Shown here: positions 28,896 to 38,397 of the stretch, piece by piece
Layout of the letters: each line of letters begins with the position of its first letter
Position numbering within the stretch: position 1 is the first letter of the stretch
Source of the DNA: UBA3263 sp964554335
GTDB taxonomy: Bacteria; Bacteroidota; Bacteroidia; Bacteroidales; Muribaculaceae
Assembly (NCBI GenBank): GCA_964554335.1
Contig: CAZKOF010000001.1
Coordinates: 1 to 64,000, forward strand
Direction of reading: 5' to 3'
Length of the DNA: 64,000 nt
Notes under the pieces: model-generated
What the model was told of the DNA's origin: nothing
Seen by the model: the letters and a program-made list of their open reading frames with translations, nothing else
The model's database searches: none
Made by a program: the position numbers and the translations under genes

Positions 28896-30605
28896 ATGAG
28901 CGAAATCAATAACACGGAAGAAACCGCAGAGCGCGGTCTGAACTTTGTTGAACAGTTAGTTTATAACGACCTTCGCGAGGGCCGCAATGGCGGACGCCTC
29001 AACACGCGTTTCCCACCTGAGCCTAACGGGTACCTGCATATCGGCCACGCAAAAGCCATCTGCATGGACTTCGGTGTTGCCGAGAAATTCGGGGGCACGT
29101 GTAACCTGCGTTTCGACGACACGAACCCGATTAAGGAGGACACGGAGTATGTTGACGCTATCCGCGAGGATATTCATTGGCTCGGCTTCGACTGGGGCGA
29201 CAGAGAGTATTATGCGTCAGATTATTTCCCGCAGCTTTTTGATCTGGCCGTGCGCATGATTAAAGAGGGCAAGGCGTATGTCGACGACCAGACCAGCGAG
29301 GAGATTGCCGCTCAGAAAGGCACTCCGACGCAGCCCGGTCAGAACTCGCCGTATCGCGACCGCACTCCCGAGGAGAATCTCGACCTGTTCATGAGAATGA
29401 ACGCCGGCGAGTTTGAAGATGGCGCGCGGGTCCTCCGCGCAAAGATTGACATGGCGTCTGACAACATGCACTTCCGTGACCCGATTATGTATCGCATTAT
29501 CACGAAGTATCCCCACCACCGCACGGGCACGACCTGGAAGGTTTATCCGATGTATGACTTCGCCCACGGGCAGAGCGACTTTTTCGAGGGTGTGACCCAT
29601 TCGATCTGCACGCTCGAGTTCGTCCCGCACCGTCCGCTATATGACTATTTCGCCCGAGAGCTGGCCAAGGACGGCGACTATTGCCCGCGCCAGATCGAAT
29701 TCAACCGCTTGAACCTGACATATACCGTCATGTCGAAGCGCAGGCTCCTGCAGCTGGTCCGTGAGGGTCTTGTCAGCGGCTGGGATGACCCCCGCATGCC
29801 AACCATCTCGGGCATGCGTCGCCGCGGCTATACCCCGGAGAGCATCCGCAATTTCATCAACACTATCGGCTACACCAAGTATGAGGCGCTGAATTCGGTT
29901 TCGCTGCTCGAACATGCCGTGCGCGACGATCTTAACCGCCGCGCAACGCGTGTCATGGCGGTGATGAACCCCGTTAAGCTCGTCATTACCAATTATCCCG
30001 AAGGTAAGGTCGAGGAAGTTGAGATGGAGAATAATCCCGAAAATCCCGCCGAAGGAACCCACAAGATGCCGTTCAGCCGCGAAATCTACATTGAGCGCGA
30101 AGACTTCATGGAGAATCCTCCGAAGAAATTCTTCCGCCTGGCTCCCGGCGGCGAGGTTCGCCTGAAAGGGGCGTATATCATCAAGTGTGTGGAGGTTGTC
30201 AAGGACGCAGCGGGAAACATCACGGAAATCCGCTGCACCTACGACCCCGAGACTCTTTCGGGCATGCCCGGTTCGATGCGTAAGGTTAAAGGCACGCTCC
30301 ACTGGGTCAGCGCGGCCCACGCTGTCAGCGCCGAGGCGCGGCTCTATGACCGACTCTTTGCCGTTGAAAATCCCGCGGCCGAGACCGACAAGGACTTCCG
30401 CGAGCTGCTTAATCCCGAGTCGCTAAAGATTGTCAGCGACATCAAGATTGAACCTTTCCTGGCCGAAAACGCCACTGCGGGAGCGAAATTCCAGTTCCAG
30501 CGCATCGGCTATTTTACCCCCGACAAGGACTCGAAACCCGGAAAACTGATTTTCAACCGCACTATCGGCCTAAAGGACAGCTGGGAGAAAGAACAAAAAA
30601 AATGA
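28896..30605 (+). CDS. glnS: Glutaminyl-tRNA synthetase
   Basis: This 569-residue class I aminoacyl-tRNA synthetase charges tRNA-Gln. The HIGH motif is in PEPNGYLHIGHAK (about 41-53), and the KMSKS-type loop is VMSKRRL (about 280-286). The GlnRS-type anticodon-binding beta-barrels follow (FYRLAPGGEVRLKGAY-like segment about 407-425, then DKDFRELLNPESLK). The length matches bacterial GlnRS, distinguishing it from GltX. The stop codon overlaps the TPR gene by 4 bases within an A-rich run. Confidence 0.95.
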   Translation: MSEINNTEETAERGLNFVEQLVYNDLREGRNGGRLNTRFPPEPNGYLHIGHAKAICMDFGVAEKFGGTCNLRFDDTNPIKEDTEYVDAIREDIHWLGFDWGDREYYASDYFPQLFDLAVRMIKEGKAYVDDQTSEEIAAQKGTPTQPGQNSPYRDRTPEENLDLFMRMNAGEFEDGARVLRAKIDMASDNMHFRDPIMYRIITKYPHHRTGTTWKVYPMYDFAHGQSDFFEGVTHSICTLEFVPHRPLYDYFARELAKDGDYCPRQIEFNRLNLTYTVMSKRRLLQLVREGLVSGWDDPRMPTISGMRRRGYTPESIRNFINTIGYTKYEALNSVSLLEHAVRDDLNRRATRVMAVMNPVKLVITNYPEGKVEEVEMENNPENPAEGTHKMPFSREIYIEREDFMENPPKKFFRLAPGGEVRLKGAYIIKCVEVVKDAAGNITEIRCTYDPETLSGMPGSMRKVKGTLHWVSAAHAVSAEARLYDRLFAVENPAAETDKDFRELLNPESLKIVSDIKIEPFLAENATAGAKFQFQRIGYFTPDKDSKPGKLIFNRTIGLKDSWEKEQKK

Positions 30606-32089
30606 GTATAGAAAAGCCCGCCAACGAGCGACTTGACCTCTATAACCGCTTCAAGCAGAGCCTGCGGAGCGGCGATGACTCGGCATTCTACGATGCAGAC
30701 GACCTGATTATTATCATTGACCAGGCGGTTGACCTCGAGGATGAGTACACGGAGATTGAGGCAATCATGCGAGGCTATCGCTTCTTTCCCGACAATGAGG
30801 AGTTGGCGGCGCGCCGCGCGTTTCTCTACTACGACCTCAACCTCGACGAGGGCGTAGACAACATGAGGGGGCAACTTACCGCAGATTCTCCGATGACGCG
30901 CATTCTCAATATTCGCCGCTTGAATGACGGCAATGTCGATAAGAACGAGGTTATCGGTATGCTCAACGAGATTGCTGCAAAGCCGGGGCTGCTCAACGAC
31001 GAAGAGGTTATCCAGCTTGTTGACTGCGCGAGTTCGTCGGGGTGTTTCGACTGGCTGAAAGCTAACGAAAAGAAGCTGCGAACAAAGACCGATTACCTGC
31101 CGACGCTGCTCTATGAACTCTTCATAGTTTCAGATATCAACGGCGACAGGCCCTATTCGCTGGCATTACTCGAGGAGCTGACGGAATTACAACCGTTCAA
31201 CATCGACTTCTGGAACGCGCTCGCACAGACCCAAAGTGTCGGGGACTTGCCGGATGTCGAGCCTGACCTCGACGGTGCGCTCAATTCGCTGGAATTCGCC
31301 CTGGCCATTGACAACAACAACGCTGAGGCGCTGAGCTTGAAAGCCTCAATCATGTTGCAGCGCGGCAATCCCGCCGAAGCGGTGCGGCTGCTCAAGCCGA
31401 TGGCCGACAAGATGCCAACGGCTATTACGGCCCATATATATGTCTGCGCGGAGTTGGAACTTAATCACCGCGACATGGCGTCGCGTCTGCTCGACAGATA
31501 CTGTCCGGCCTTTCCTGAGAGCCTCGACCTGGTGAAACTCGCGCTCGCGTTGGATCATCCGCGGCTTGTTGACTTCCTGATTGCCCATTTCTCGACCTAC
31601 GGGGACCCGTCTGAGGCGATGCACCGGTGGGTGTCGTGGATCGAGAGCCTGTATCGCGAGGGTAATGTGAGGGATGCCTCGGTTCTTCTTGACATTCTTC
31701 ACCAAAGCGACTCGCTGGAGCCTCAGGGCTACAAACTGCTTTTTTCGGCGCTATATGTTCTCGGCGAGTATGACAGATGCATCGCACTATACGACCGGCT
31801 CGAAAAGGAGCATCCGGACATGCTGATGACGGAGATGGTGATAGCCACCATGATGTCATATGTGCGCAAGGGCAACAAGGCGGCGGCACGTAAGGCGTTT
31901 CGCAACGTCAGCGGCCGTTTTCCAATGGCGCTTCGCGATAACTGGACCATTGCGACCTCAATAGAGAGCATCGGCATGACCCACTTCATGACGGCTCTGA
32001 AATCAGTGATAGAGGGCAACGGCCCGATGAACCCCGAGCTGATCGATATTTTTGAATTTCCTTACACCCAATCTTCTGAAACGGAATGA
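30602..32089 (+). CDS. Tetratricopeptide-repeat protein
   Basis: This 495-residue protein has no signal peptide and consists of repeated antiparallel helix pairs resembling TPRs, clearest at NAEALSLKASIMLQRGNPAE (about 240-260) and at YKLLFSALYVLGEYDRCIAL (about 376-396). It starts in an overlap with glnS and ends in an overlap with the SPOR protein gene. It is probably a cytoplasmic scaffold; no enzymatic motif is visible. Confidence 0.75.
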   Translation: MSIEKPANERLDLYNRFKQSLRSGDDSAFYDADDLIIIIDQAVDLEDEYTEIEAIMRGYRFFPDNEELAARRAFLYYDLNLDEGVDNMRGQLTADSPMTRILNIRRLNDGNVDKNEVIGMLNEIAAKPGLLNDEEVIQLVDCASSSGCFDWLKANEKKLRTKTDYLPTLLYELFIVSDINGDRPYSLALLEELTELQPFNIDFWNALAQTQSVGDLPDVEPDLDGALNSLEFALAIDNNNAEALSLKASIMLQRGNPAEAVRLLKPMADKMPTAITAHIYVCAELELNHRDMASRLLDRYCPAFPESLDLVKLALALDHPRLVDFLIAHFSTYGDPSEAMHRWVSWIESLYREGNVRDASVLLDILHQSDSLEPQGYKLLFSALYVLGEYDRCIALYDRLEKEHPDMLMTEMVIATMMSYVRKGNKAAARKAFRNVSGRFPMALRDNWTIATSIESIGMTHFMTALKSVIEGNGPMNPELIDIFEFPYTQSSETE

Positions 32090-32589
32090 ACAGATTATTC
32101 TCTCTCATAGTTATCGCTCTTTGTGTTCTCGGCGCTACGGCACAGATGCCGGCCGATAGCGTCGCCACGGCTGTTGCGACGATTGCCGACCGCATCAATG
32201 CCTCGGGTGTGGCCATGATTTTCCAGCCGGCCAAGCTCAACGCGCGCCTTGCCCCGAAGACGGCTGATGCCGTTGCAGATGCCGAAGCAACCGAAGCCGA
32301 GAAGCCCGAGTCGACCGGCCACGTCGGCGGCTATCGCATTCAGCTCTTTTCAGGAAATAATGCTCGTACGGCCAAGAATCAGGCCACAGGCCGAGCAACC
32401 ATCATCGATGCCCGCTTCCCGGAATATGCCACCTACGTTACTTTCGACGCCCCATACTGGCGCTTGAAAGCGGGCGACTTCCGCAGCTATGAGGAAGCCT
32501 CGGCGGCGCTCGCTCGTTTGAAAGCCGCCCTGCCCGAGTTTGCCAGAGAAATGCGCGTGGTGCGCGACCGCATAAACCTTCGCGACTAA
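32086..32589 (+). CDS. Exported SPOR-domain protein
   Basis: This 167-residue protein has a signal peptide (about 1-19, ending GATAQ), an Ala/Glu-rich linker (about 62-80) and a C-terminal SPOR-like domain (about 82-160) with GGYRIQLFSGNNARTAKNQA and PYWRLKAGDFRSYEEASAAL. SPOR domains bind denuded peptidoglycan at septa. In other Bacteroidota a similar SPOR gene lies between tpiA and folE; here tpiA is absent and the TPR gene takes its place. Confidence 0.82.
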   Translation: MNRLFSLIVIALCVLGATAQMPADSVATAVATIADRINASGVAMIFQPAKLNARLAPKTADAVADAEATEAEKPESTGHVGGYRIQLFSGNNARTAKNQATGRATIIDARFPEYATYVTFDAPYWRLKAGDFRSYEEASAALARLKAALPEFAREMRVVRDRINLRD

Positions 32590-33170
32590 TGGAACGCAAA
32601 GACTACGACTCTCAGGTCATTGACCAAATAGCCTCCCACATGGAGGCGATTATTCAGCTGCTCGGCGAGGACACCTCACGCCAGGGCCTGCTGAAAACGC
32701 CCCGGCGCGCGGCCAAGGCTCTGTATTACGCCACTTCGGGCTACCGCACGAATCCGTCGGAGATTATGCGCCAGGCAATCTTCACCCACTCGGGCTCGCG
32801 CATGATTATTGTGAAAGACATTGAATTTTACTCGCTATGCGAGCATCACGTGCTGCCGTTTTTCGGACATATCTCGGTCGGATATATTCCCGACGGCAAC
32901 ATGTTGGGGCTCAGCAAGGTTGCGCGGGTGGTCGACGCCTATGCCCGGCGACTGCAGGTTCAGGAGCGGCTGACGGCGCAGGTCTGTCGGGAAATCTTCG
33001 AGACTCTGCCGGCAAAGGGCGCCATTGTCAGCTGCTCGGCGGGCCACCTATGCATGAAAATGCGCGGAGTTGAGAAACAGGACTCCGTGACGACCACCAC
33101 CGACTATCTCGGCGTCTTCGAGTCTGACCCCGCCCTCCGCGCCGAATTCTTTAACGCCATAAACCAATAA
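32589..33170 (+). CDS. folE: GTP cyclohydrolase I
   Basis: This 193-residue enzyme converts GTP to 7,8-dihydroneopterin triphosphate for folate and queuosine synthesis. Zinc ligands lie in SLCEHHVLPF (Cys and His, about 81-90) and CSAGHLCM (about 150-157). The YARRLQVQERLT active-site helix is intact. The gene begins at the last base of the SPOR gene stop. It feeds QueD encoded at 14.4 kb. Confidence 0.95.
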   Translation: MERKDYDSQVIDQIASHMEAIIQLLGEDTSRQGLLKTPRRAAKALYYATSGYRTNPSEIMRQAIFTHSGSRMIIVKDIEFYSLCEHHVLPFFGHISVGYIPDGNMLGLSKVARVVDAYARRLQVQERLTAQVCREIFETLPAKGAIVSCSAGHLCMKMRGVEKQDSVTTTTDYLGVFESDPALRAEFFNAINQ

Positions 33171-33174
33171 CCTC

Positions 33175-33579
33175 ATGCAAATTCAACGAATTCAAAATCT
33201 ATATCTGCTGCTGGCGTTTATCGTTGCGCTTGTCAGTCTCAATTTCAGCTGGCTGGTTGTCGGCGATGTCACCGTCACCATCAAGAATGACTTTCCGCTG
33301 ATGATTCTCGCTCTGATGGCCACTCTGCTCCCGCTGCTCGGCCTGTGTCGCTACAAGAATCTGCGCAGCCAGAAACTCATCGGTCGCCTCGGCGCGCTCT
33401 TCGCGTTGTTCACTTTGGGCTATATCATTGCGCTGAGCTATCTCGGTCCGAATCCTGCGGCAGAGGTCTGCATCCTTTCGCCCTGCCTGATGGCCGTCAG
33501 CGGAGTTCTTGACTGCCTGGCCGTGCGCGGCATTGTCAGCGACGAAAAACTCCTCAAGTCGGCCGACCGCCTGCGCTGA
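33175..33579 (+). CDS. DUF4293 membrane protein
   Basis: This 134-residue protein opens with MQIQRIQNLYLLLAF, the hallmark of DUF4293, and has four predicted transmembrane helices (about 8-25, 40-60, 72-92, 98-118). It is restricted to Bacteroidota and its function is unknown. It shares its last base with the next gene's start (TGATG overlap). Confidence 0.82.
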   Translation: MQIQRIQNLYLLLAFIVALVSLNFSWLVVGDVTVTIKNDFPLMILALMATLLPLLGLCRYKNLRSQKLIGRLGALFALFTLGYIIALSYLGPNPAAEVCILSPCLMAVSGVLDCLAVRGIVSDEKLLKSADRLR

Positions 33580-34298
33580 TGCCGTTGATTTCGGTAATCA
33601 CCATAACCTATAACGCCGCCTCGACGCTGGCGCCCACTCTGGCGTCGGTCGAGGCGCAGACGTTTCGTGACTTCGAGTACCTGGTGATCGACGGCGCGAG
33701 CAGCGACAACACGGTTGCTCTCGCGGCGAATTGCTCTCGGGCAATCGTGATTTCGGAGCCTGACATGGGGCTCTATGACGCGATGAACAAGGGGCTTCAC
33801 CATGCCTGCGGACGATACGTCATTTTCCTGAATGCGGGCGACGCCTTCTCCTCGCCCGACACTCTTCAGCGCTATGCCGACGCCATTGCAGCGGCGCCGG
33901 TGGAGCCGGGGATTGTATACGGTCAAACGCGCCTGGTCGACGGCGCGCGGCGCTATGTCGGCGAGCGTCATCTGCGTGCGCCCGAGCGGCTCACGGCGCG
34001 CAGCTTTCTGGACGGGATGGTCGTTTGTCATCAGGCCATGATGGTGCGCCGCGACCTCGCCCCCGACTACGACCTGCGCTATCGCTTTTCGGCCGACTAT
34101 GACTGGGGCTGCAAGGTGCTCAAAGCCTCGCCGCTCAATGTCTACATTCCCGACTACGTTGCCGACTACCTGAGCGAAGGGCTCACCACGTCCAACCGCA
34201 AAAAGTCGCTCATTGAGCGGTTCCGCTCCATGGCCGCCAACTACGGCCTTTTGCCCGCGCTCCTCTCCCACGCCCGAATACTCCTCCATCTGCGTTGA
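33579..34298 (+). CDS. Glycosyltransferase family 2
   Basis: This 239-residue GT-A transferase has ISVITITYNAASTLAPTLAS at the N-terminus, VIDGASSDNT (about 38-47), EPDMGLYDAMNKGL (about 61-74) and a LNAGDAF motif in place of the usual DxD (about 85-91). This pattern belongs to the WcaA/ colanic-acid-like GT2 group that often adds sugars to envelope glycans. Its 3' end overlaps the probable signal-peptide start of the next gene. Confidence 0.85.
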   Translation: MPLISVITITYNAASTLAPTLASVEAQTFRDFEYLVIDGASSDNTVALAANCSRAIVISEPDMGLYDAMNKGLHHACGRYVIFLNAGDAFSSPDTLQRYADAIAAAPVEPGIVYGQTRLVDGARRYVGERHLRAPERLTARSFLDGMVVCHQAMMVRRDLAPDYDLRYRFSADYDWGCKVLKASPLNVYIPDYVADYLSEGLTTSNRKKSLIERFRSMAANYGLLPALLSHARILLHLR

Positions 34299-35014
34299 AA
34301 CCAAGCTCATCATCATACTTCTCGCCGTTGCGACCCTAACACTCTGCTCATGCCGGGAGGTGCATCCCGACCTTCAGCGGGTTGAGTTGGAGGTCAGCGG
34401 CGATACGGTCGTTGAGGGCCGTGTCTGCAAGATTGTGCGTCAGCAGGTGAATGGCGTCGCTATCAGTCCGATTGTTGTCTATGAGGCAGAGGGCGTTGTC
34501 TATCATGTTTTTAACACTATGACAGAACGCGGGGGCAATCTCTTTTTGCCCTATATGGATTTCAATGCCCGCAAGGGCGACGTCCTGACGAGGTATTCAT
34601 ATATCGCGTTTGAATCGGAGTTTGAGCCGTGGGGGACGATTGAAGTAGTCGGCGAGGAGATGGTGACGGCCCACGGTTCGACGCGGCGGGTGTTGACCCT
34701 GGCTAACGGAAACAAATGGGTTGAGGGCGTCGGCTCCATGCGCGGCTTCGATGACAATTCATGGCTCACGTCGATATTTTACATCGTGCCGTCGGGAGAG
34801 GGTGCATGGGGCATCCGCAATGACCATATGGTTGAGTGTCGGCGTGACGGCGTGCTGATTTGGAGCGAGTCGGGACTTTGCGGCGATTCGCGAAGTTGGC
34901 GCTGAAGCCCGGGCTGACAACGCTGCGGTTTATGACCTTCAGGGCCGACGGGTCTCGTCGACTCTTCCGGGCCGGATATACGTTACCGGCGGCAGGACGG
35001 TCAGAGCAGAGTGA
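34213..35014 (+). pseudogene. Lipoprotein with C-terminal sorting-like tail, frameshifted
   Basis: The main frame (to 34905) encodes a lipoprotein with hydrophobic signal KLIIILLAVATLTLCSC, followed by about 190 residues rich in beta strands. The start is unclear: the only in-frame start is TTG 34213, deep in the preceding GT2, and no ATG lies near the signal. The main frame stops after WSESGLCGDSRSWR. In another frame, the bases just beyond encode AAVYDLQGRRV followed by a GRIYVTGGRTVRA ending (stop 35012-35014), which resembles the C-terminal tail of many Bacteroidales secreted proteins. Removing one G from the GGG at 34872-34874 joins the two. It may be a lesion, or a sequencing error. Confidence 0.6.
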
Positions 35015-36017
35015 TGCCTGCGGCGGCGAGGCGGTCAACCTGGTCTGCGGGCCAGAGCGATGACTGGACCTCGCCAATGTGGGCTTTTTGGAGCAGGAGC
35101 ATGCAGAGGCGGCTTTGGCCGATGCCTCCGCCGATGCTTTGGGGCAGTTCGCCGGCGAGCAGGGCGCGATGGAAGGGGAGGTCGGCATAGTGTTGCTTGC
35201 CTTCGATTTCGAGTTGGCGCAGGAGGGCGTCGCGGTCAACGCGTATGCCCATTGAGCTGAGTTCGAAGGGGATTTCGAGCACGGGGTTCCAGACGATGAT
35301 GTCGCCGTTGAGACCTCCGAGGGTCGACCAGTCGTCGTAGTCGGCGGCTCGACCGTCGTGTTTCTCGCCGTTGCTGAGGCGGCCACCGATGCCGCGGATG
35401 AATATTGCGCCGGCCTTGCGGGCAATTTCGCGTTCGCGCTCTTTGGGCGAGAGGTCGGGGTAGCGCTGCAGGAGTTCTTCGGCCGTGATGAATTGGATTT
35501 CGGCGGGGAGGGTGGGGGTTATGTGGGGGTAGCGGCGGTAGATTTCGCGTTCGGTTGCGCGCAGGGCGGCATAGATGTGGCGGACGGTATCATAGAGATA
35601 TTCAACCGTGCGCTCTTCCGGGCGAATTGTCTTTTCCCAGTCCCATTGATCGACGTAGAGCGAATGGATGTTGTCGAGTTCCTCGGTCGTGCGGATGGCG
35701 TTCATGTCGGTGTAGAGACCGAAGCCGGGGGCTATGTCGTATTCGGCGAGTTTGAGTCGCTTCCATTTAGCCAGCGAGTGGACGACTTCGGCGCGTGCGC
35801 CGCCGATTGCGGGCACCGTGAAGTTTACCGGGGGCTCGACGCCGTTGAGGTCGTCGTTGATGCCGGTGCCGGAGAGGACGAAGAGCGGAGCGGTTACGCG
35901 GCGGAGGTCGAGGGCCTCGGCGAGAGCTACCTGAAAGGTGTCTTTAATCTGTTTGATTGCAACCTGGGTGGTTTCGGGCAGCAACTTGAGCTTGTATTTG
36001 GAAGGAATAATCAGCAT
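35001..36017 (-). CDS. asnA: Aspartate-ammonia ligase (asparagine synthetase A)
   Basis: This 338-residue enzyme makes asparagine from aspartate, ammonia and ATP. It has the class II synthetase-like fold typical of AsnA: LSGTGINDDLNG near 50, the DMNAIRTTEELDNIHSLYVD segment near 107-126, FIRGIGGRLSNGEKHDGRA near 210-228, and GGGIGQSRLCMLLL near 296-309. The length is that of AsnA. It is the last gene of a minus-strand operon and overlaps the gtrA-like gene by 7 bases. Its 3' end overlaps the frameshifted lipoprotein's tail. Confidence 0.95.
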   Translation of the reverse strand: MLIIPSKYKLKLLPETTQVAIKQIKDTFQVALAEALDLRRVTAPLFVLSGTGINDDLNGVEPPVNFTVPAIGGARAEVVHSLAKWKRLKLAEYDIAPGFGLYTDMNAIRTTEELDNIHSLYVDQWDWEKTIRPEERTVEYLYDTVRHIYAALRATEREIYRRYPHITPTLPAEIQFITAEELLQRYPDLSPKEREREIARKAGAIFIRGIGGRLSNGEKHDGRAADYDDWSTLGGLNGDIIVWNPVLEIPFELSSMGIRVDRDALLRQLEIEGKQHYADLPFHRALLAGELPQSIGGGIGQSRLCMLLLQKAHIGEVQSSLWPADQVDRLAAAGITLL

Positions 36018-36556
36018 TTAGTTTTTTTGAAGGTTAGGGTGTTGACTATACGGATGGCGGTCCGGTCGAAGCGGTTGGGGCGGTAGACGAAGCGTCGCTG
36101 GAGGAGGAAGTTCCAAAACCAGGAGACGAGGAGGGAGACAAGGAGGGTCGAGGTCGCGAAAATGCCGTCTTCGGTGAATCCCCATGATTGAAGCAGGGGC
36201 CATTTGCTCATCGGGCGGGCCAGGAAAGTGGTCCCGTACATGTTGAGCAGGAGGGAGCCGATCCAGACCATGAAGTATTTGACGCTGACGGCTTTGATGC
36301 TCTGGCCGTCGGCATGGAAAGTGAATTTGTAGTTTATGATGCAGTTGACGATTCCGCCGAGGATTGCGCCTATGGCTACGGATAGATTGGAGCGGTAGAA
36401 CGGGTCCATGTCGACGAAAATCAGCGAGTATAATAGCATTCGGGAGCCGAGGTCGACCCAGCTGCCTGTCTGGCTCGAGACTATCGAGCGCAGGAATGTG
36501 AATATTATGTTGTTGCTGTGGAGGACCTTGTCGCCCACTTGTTTGATGTTGCTCAT
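36011..36556 (-). CDS. GtrA-family membrane protein
   Basis: This 181-residue integral membrane protein has four hydrophobic helices and the GtrA pattern (GAILGGIVNCIINYKFTFH, and a C-terminal WNFLLQRRFVYR). GtrA proteins are proposed flippases for polyprenyl-linked sugars. I start at the ATG at 36556, which overlaps the recQ stop (ATGA); an upstream ATG at 36583 would lie inside recQ. The nearby polyprenyl-phosphate sugar transferase in the same operon fits a glycan role. Confidence 0.82.
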   Translation of the reverse strand: MSNIKQVGDKVLHSNNIIFTFLRSIVSSQTGSWVDLGSRMLLYSLIFVDMDPFYRSNLSVAIGAILGGIVNCIINYKFTFHADGQSIKAVSVKYFMVWIGSLLLNMYGTTFLARPMSKWPLLQSWGFTEDGIFATSTLLVSLLVSWFWNFLLQRRFVYRPNRFDRTAIRIVNTLTFKKTKC

Positions 36557-38397
36557 AATATCTGCGGATTTTTTTGCTTCCATTGCCTGACGACGCGGGT
36601 GAAGTGTTCCCAGAGTCGTTCGGTCTTGAATTCTCCGATGCCGAAGACGTTGCTGAATGTGAGGCGGTCTTCGGGCATTTTGCGTGCGATGTCCCGAAGG
36701 GTTTTATCTGAACATATTATATATGGAGGGCAGCCCTGGATTTTTGCGAGGGCGGAGCGTGTTGATTTGAGTTCGCGCAGCAGGCCTTCGCTGAGAGGCT
36801 CGGCAGAAGTTGTCTTTTTCGTTTTTTTCTCTTTTGCGGTGCGGTGGCGTTCGTAGATGAAGCGGGCGAGGGTTACGGGCTGCTCGCCGCGCACGACGCG
36901 CCAACCCTGAGGCGTCACGTTGAGTTTGTTCCCGTCGTTGTAGGCAATCTCGATGAGACCGAGCTGCATCAGTTGGGCGATGTAAGCTTTCCATTCGGTT
37001 GGGCCGTATTCTCGACCGACGCCGTAGGTCTTGATTTTGTCGAGGCCGCGGGAGATTATTTCGGCGCGTGCGGAGCCGCGGAGAATGTCGATGAGGAGGC
37101 TGATTGTGATGTCTTTGCCGTCTTTGCCGGCGCGGATGATTGCGCTGAGGGCTTTTTGGGCGGCGATGGTTCCGTCGAAGCGCAGGGGCGGTTGGCGGCA
37201 GACGTCGCAGTTGCCGCAGTCGGTCGTGCATTCTTCGGAAAAGTAGCTGAGGAGAATGCGCCGGCGGCAGACGGAGGCTTCCGCATATTCGCGCATGCGG
37301 GCGAGTTTTTCGCGGTTGATTTCTTGCATTCCGCCTTCGGCGATGAAGCTTTCGAGGGTAATGATGTCCTGAAAGGAGTAGAACATCAGGGCTTCGGCGG
37401 GGAGACCGTCGCGCCCGGCGCGTCCGATTTCCTGGTAGTAGCTTTCGATGTTTTTCGGCAGGTTGTTGTGGATGACGTAGCGGATGTTACTCTTGTCGAT
37501 ACCCATTCCGAAGGCGATGGTCGCGCACATTACCTGCATGTCGCCGTTGATGAACCGACGCTGGGCGTCGGCGCGCTGCTGCGGGGTCAGGCCGGCGTGG
37601 TAGACGGTGGTTTTGTAGCCTTTTACGCTGAGTTCGGTTGCGAGACTTTCGACGTTTTTGCGCGAGAGGCAGTAAATGATTCCCGAGTCGTCGGCATATC
37701 GGTCGATCATGTCGCAGATGAGCTTCAGCTTATGGGCCTTTCCGGGGTTCTGCTTGACGGTCAGAGAGATGTTGGGGCGGTCGAAAGAGCTGATGAATAC
37801 TTCGGGGTCTCGTAGCCGGAGTTGTTTGGCAATGTCGTCACGGGTCAGCTTGTCGGCCGTGGCGGTCAGGGCTATGACCGGAACGGCGGGAAAGAGCTCC
37901 TTTATGCGGGCGAGTTGGGTATATTCGGGTCTGAAGTCATGGCCCCACTGCGAGATACAGTGGGCCTCGTCGATAGCGAAGAGGGAAACGGGGATGTTGA
38001 GGGGCCAGTTCTCGATTTCGAGGAGCAGGCGTTCGGGCGAAATGTAGAGGAGTTTTATGCGACCTTTGCGGACGGCGTCGATGATGTCGCAGTTCTGTGC
38101 TTCGGTTTGGTTTGAGTGGAGAGCGGCTGCGGGGATGCCGTTGGCGCGCAGGCCCTGGACCTGGTCTTCCATGAGGGCAATCAGGGGGCTGACAACCACC
38201 GCGATTCCGGGTTGGAAGAGCGCGGGAATCTGGTAGCAGATGCTTTTGCCTCCACCGGTCGGCATGAGCACGACGCAGTCGCGACCTGAACAGATCGTGC
38301 GGATAATATCGGCTTGGCGGGGGCGGAAACTGTCGTAGCCGTAAAATCGGCGCAGCAGCCCGGTGAGTTCGGCGTCAGTAGGCGTTTTCCTCTCCAT
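36553..38397 (-). CDS. recQ: ATP-dependent DNA helicase RecQ
   Basis: This 614-residue helicase has SF2 motifs: MPTGGGKSICYQIP (Walker A Lys51), IDEAHCISQWGHDFRPEY (DEAH 143-146), TATAD, and QEIGRAGRDGL (motif VI). The RecQ-C-terminal zinc site is seen in CRRRILLSYFSE and CGNCDVC, followed by a winged helix and a C-terminal HRDC domain (about 545-614, including ALAKIQGCPPYIICSD). It acts in recombination repair and replication restart. It overlaps the gene before it by 23 bases and gtrA by 4. Confidence 0.96.
   Translation of the reverse strand: MERKTPTDAELTGLLRRFYGYDSFRPRQADIIRTICSGRDCVVLMPTGGGKSICYQIPALFQPGIAVVVSPLIALMEDQVQGLRANGIPAAALHSNQTEAQNCDIIDAVRKGRIKLLYISPERLLLEIENWPLNIPVSLFAIDEAHCISQWGHDFRPEYTQLARIKELFPAVPVIALTATADKLTRDDIAKQLRLRDPEVFISSFDRPNISLTVKQNPGKAHKLKLICDMIDRYADDSGIIYCLSRKNVESLATELSVKGYKTTVYHAGLTPQQRADAQRRFINGDMQVMCATIAFGMGIDKSNIRYVIHNNLPKNIESYYQEIGRAGRDGLPAEALMFYSFQDIITLESFIAEGGMQEINREKLARMREYAEASVCRRRILLSYFSEECTTDCGNCDVCRQPPLRFDGTIAAQKALSAIIRAGKDGKDITISLLIDILRGSARAEIISRGLDKIKTYGVGREYGPTEWKAYIAQLMQLGLIEIAYNDGNKLNVTPQGWRVVRGEQPVTLARFIYERHRTAKEKKTKKTTSAEPLSEGLLRELKSTRSALAKIQGCPPYIICSDKTLRDIARKMPEDRLTFSNVFGIGEFKTERLWEHFTRVVRQWKQKNPQIL

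Noticed and set aside
35358..36086. Plus-strand open frame of 242 codons opposite asnA
   Set aside because: AsnA is full length on the minus strand; the antisense protein shows no family pattern.
36844..37815. Plus-strand open frame of 323 codons opposite recQ
   Set aside because: RecQ motifs are complete on the minus strand; the antisense frame is a composition effect.
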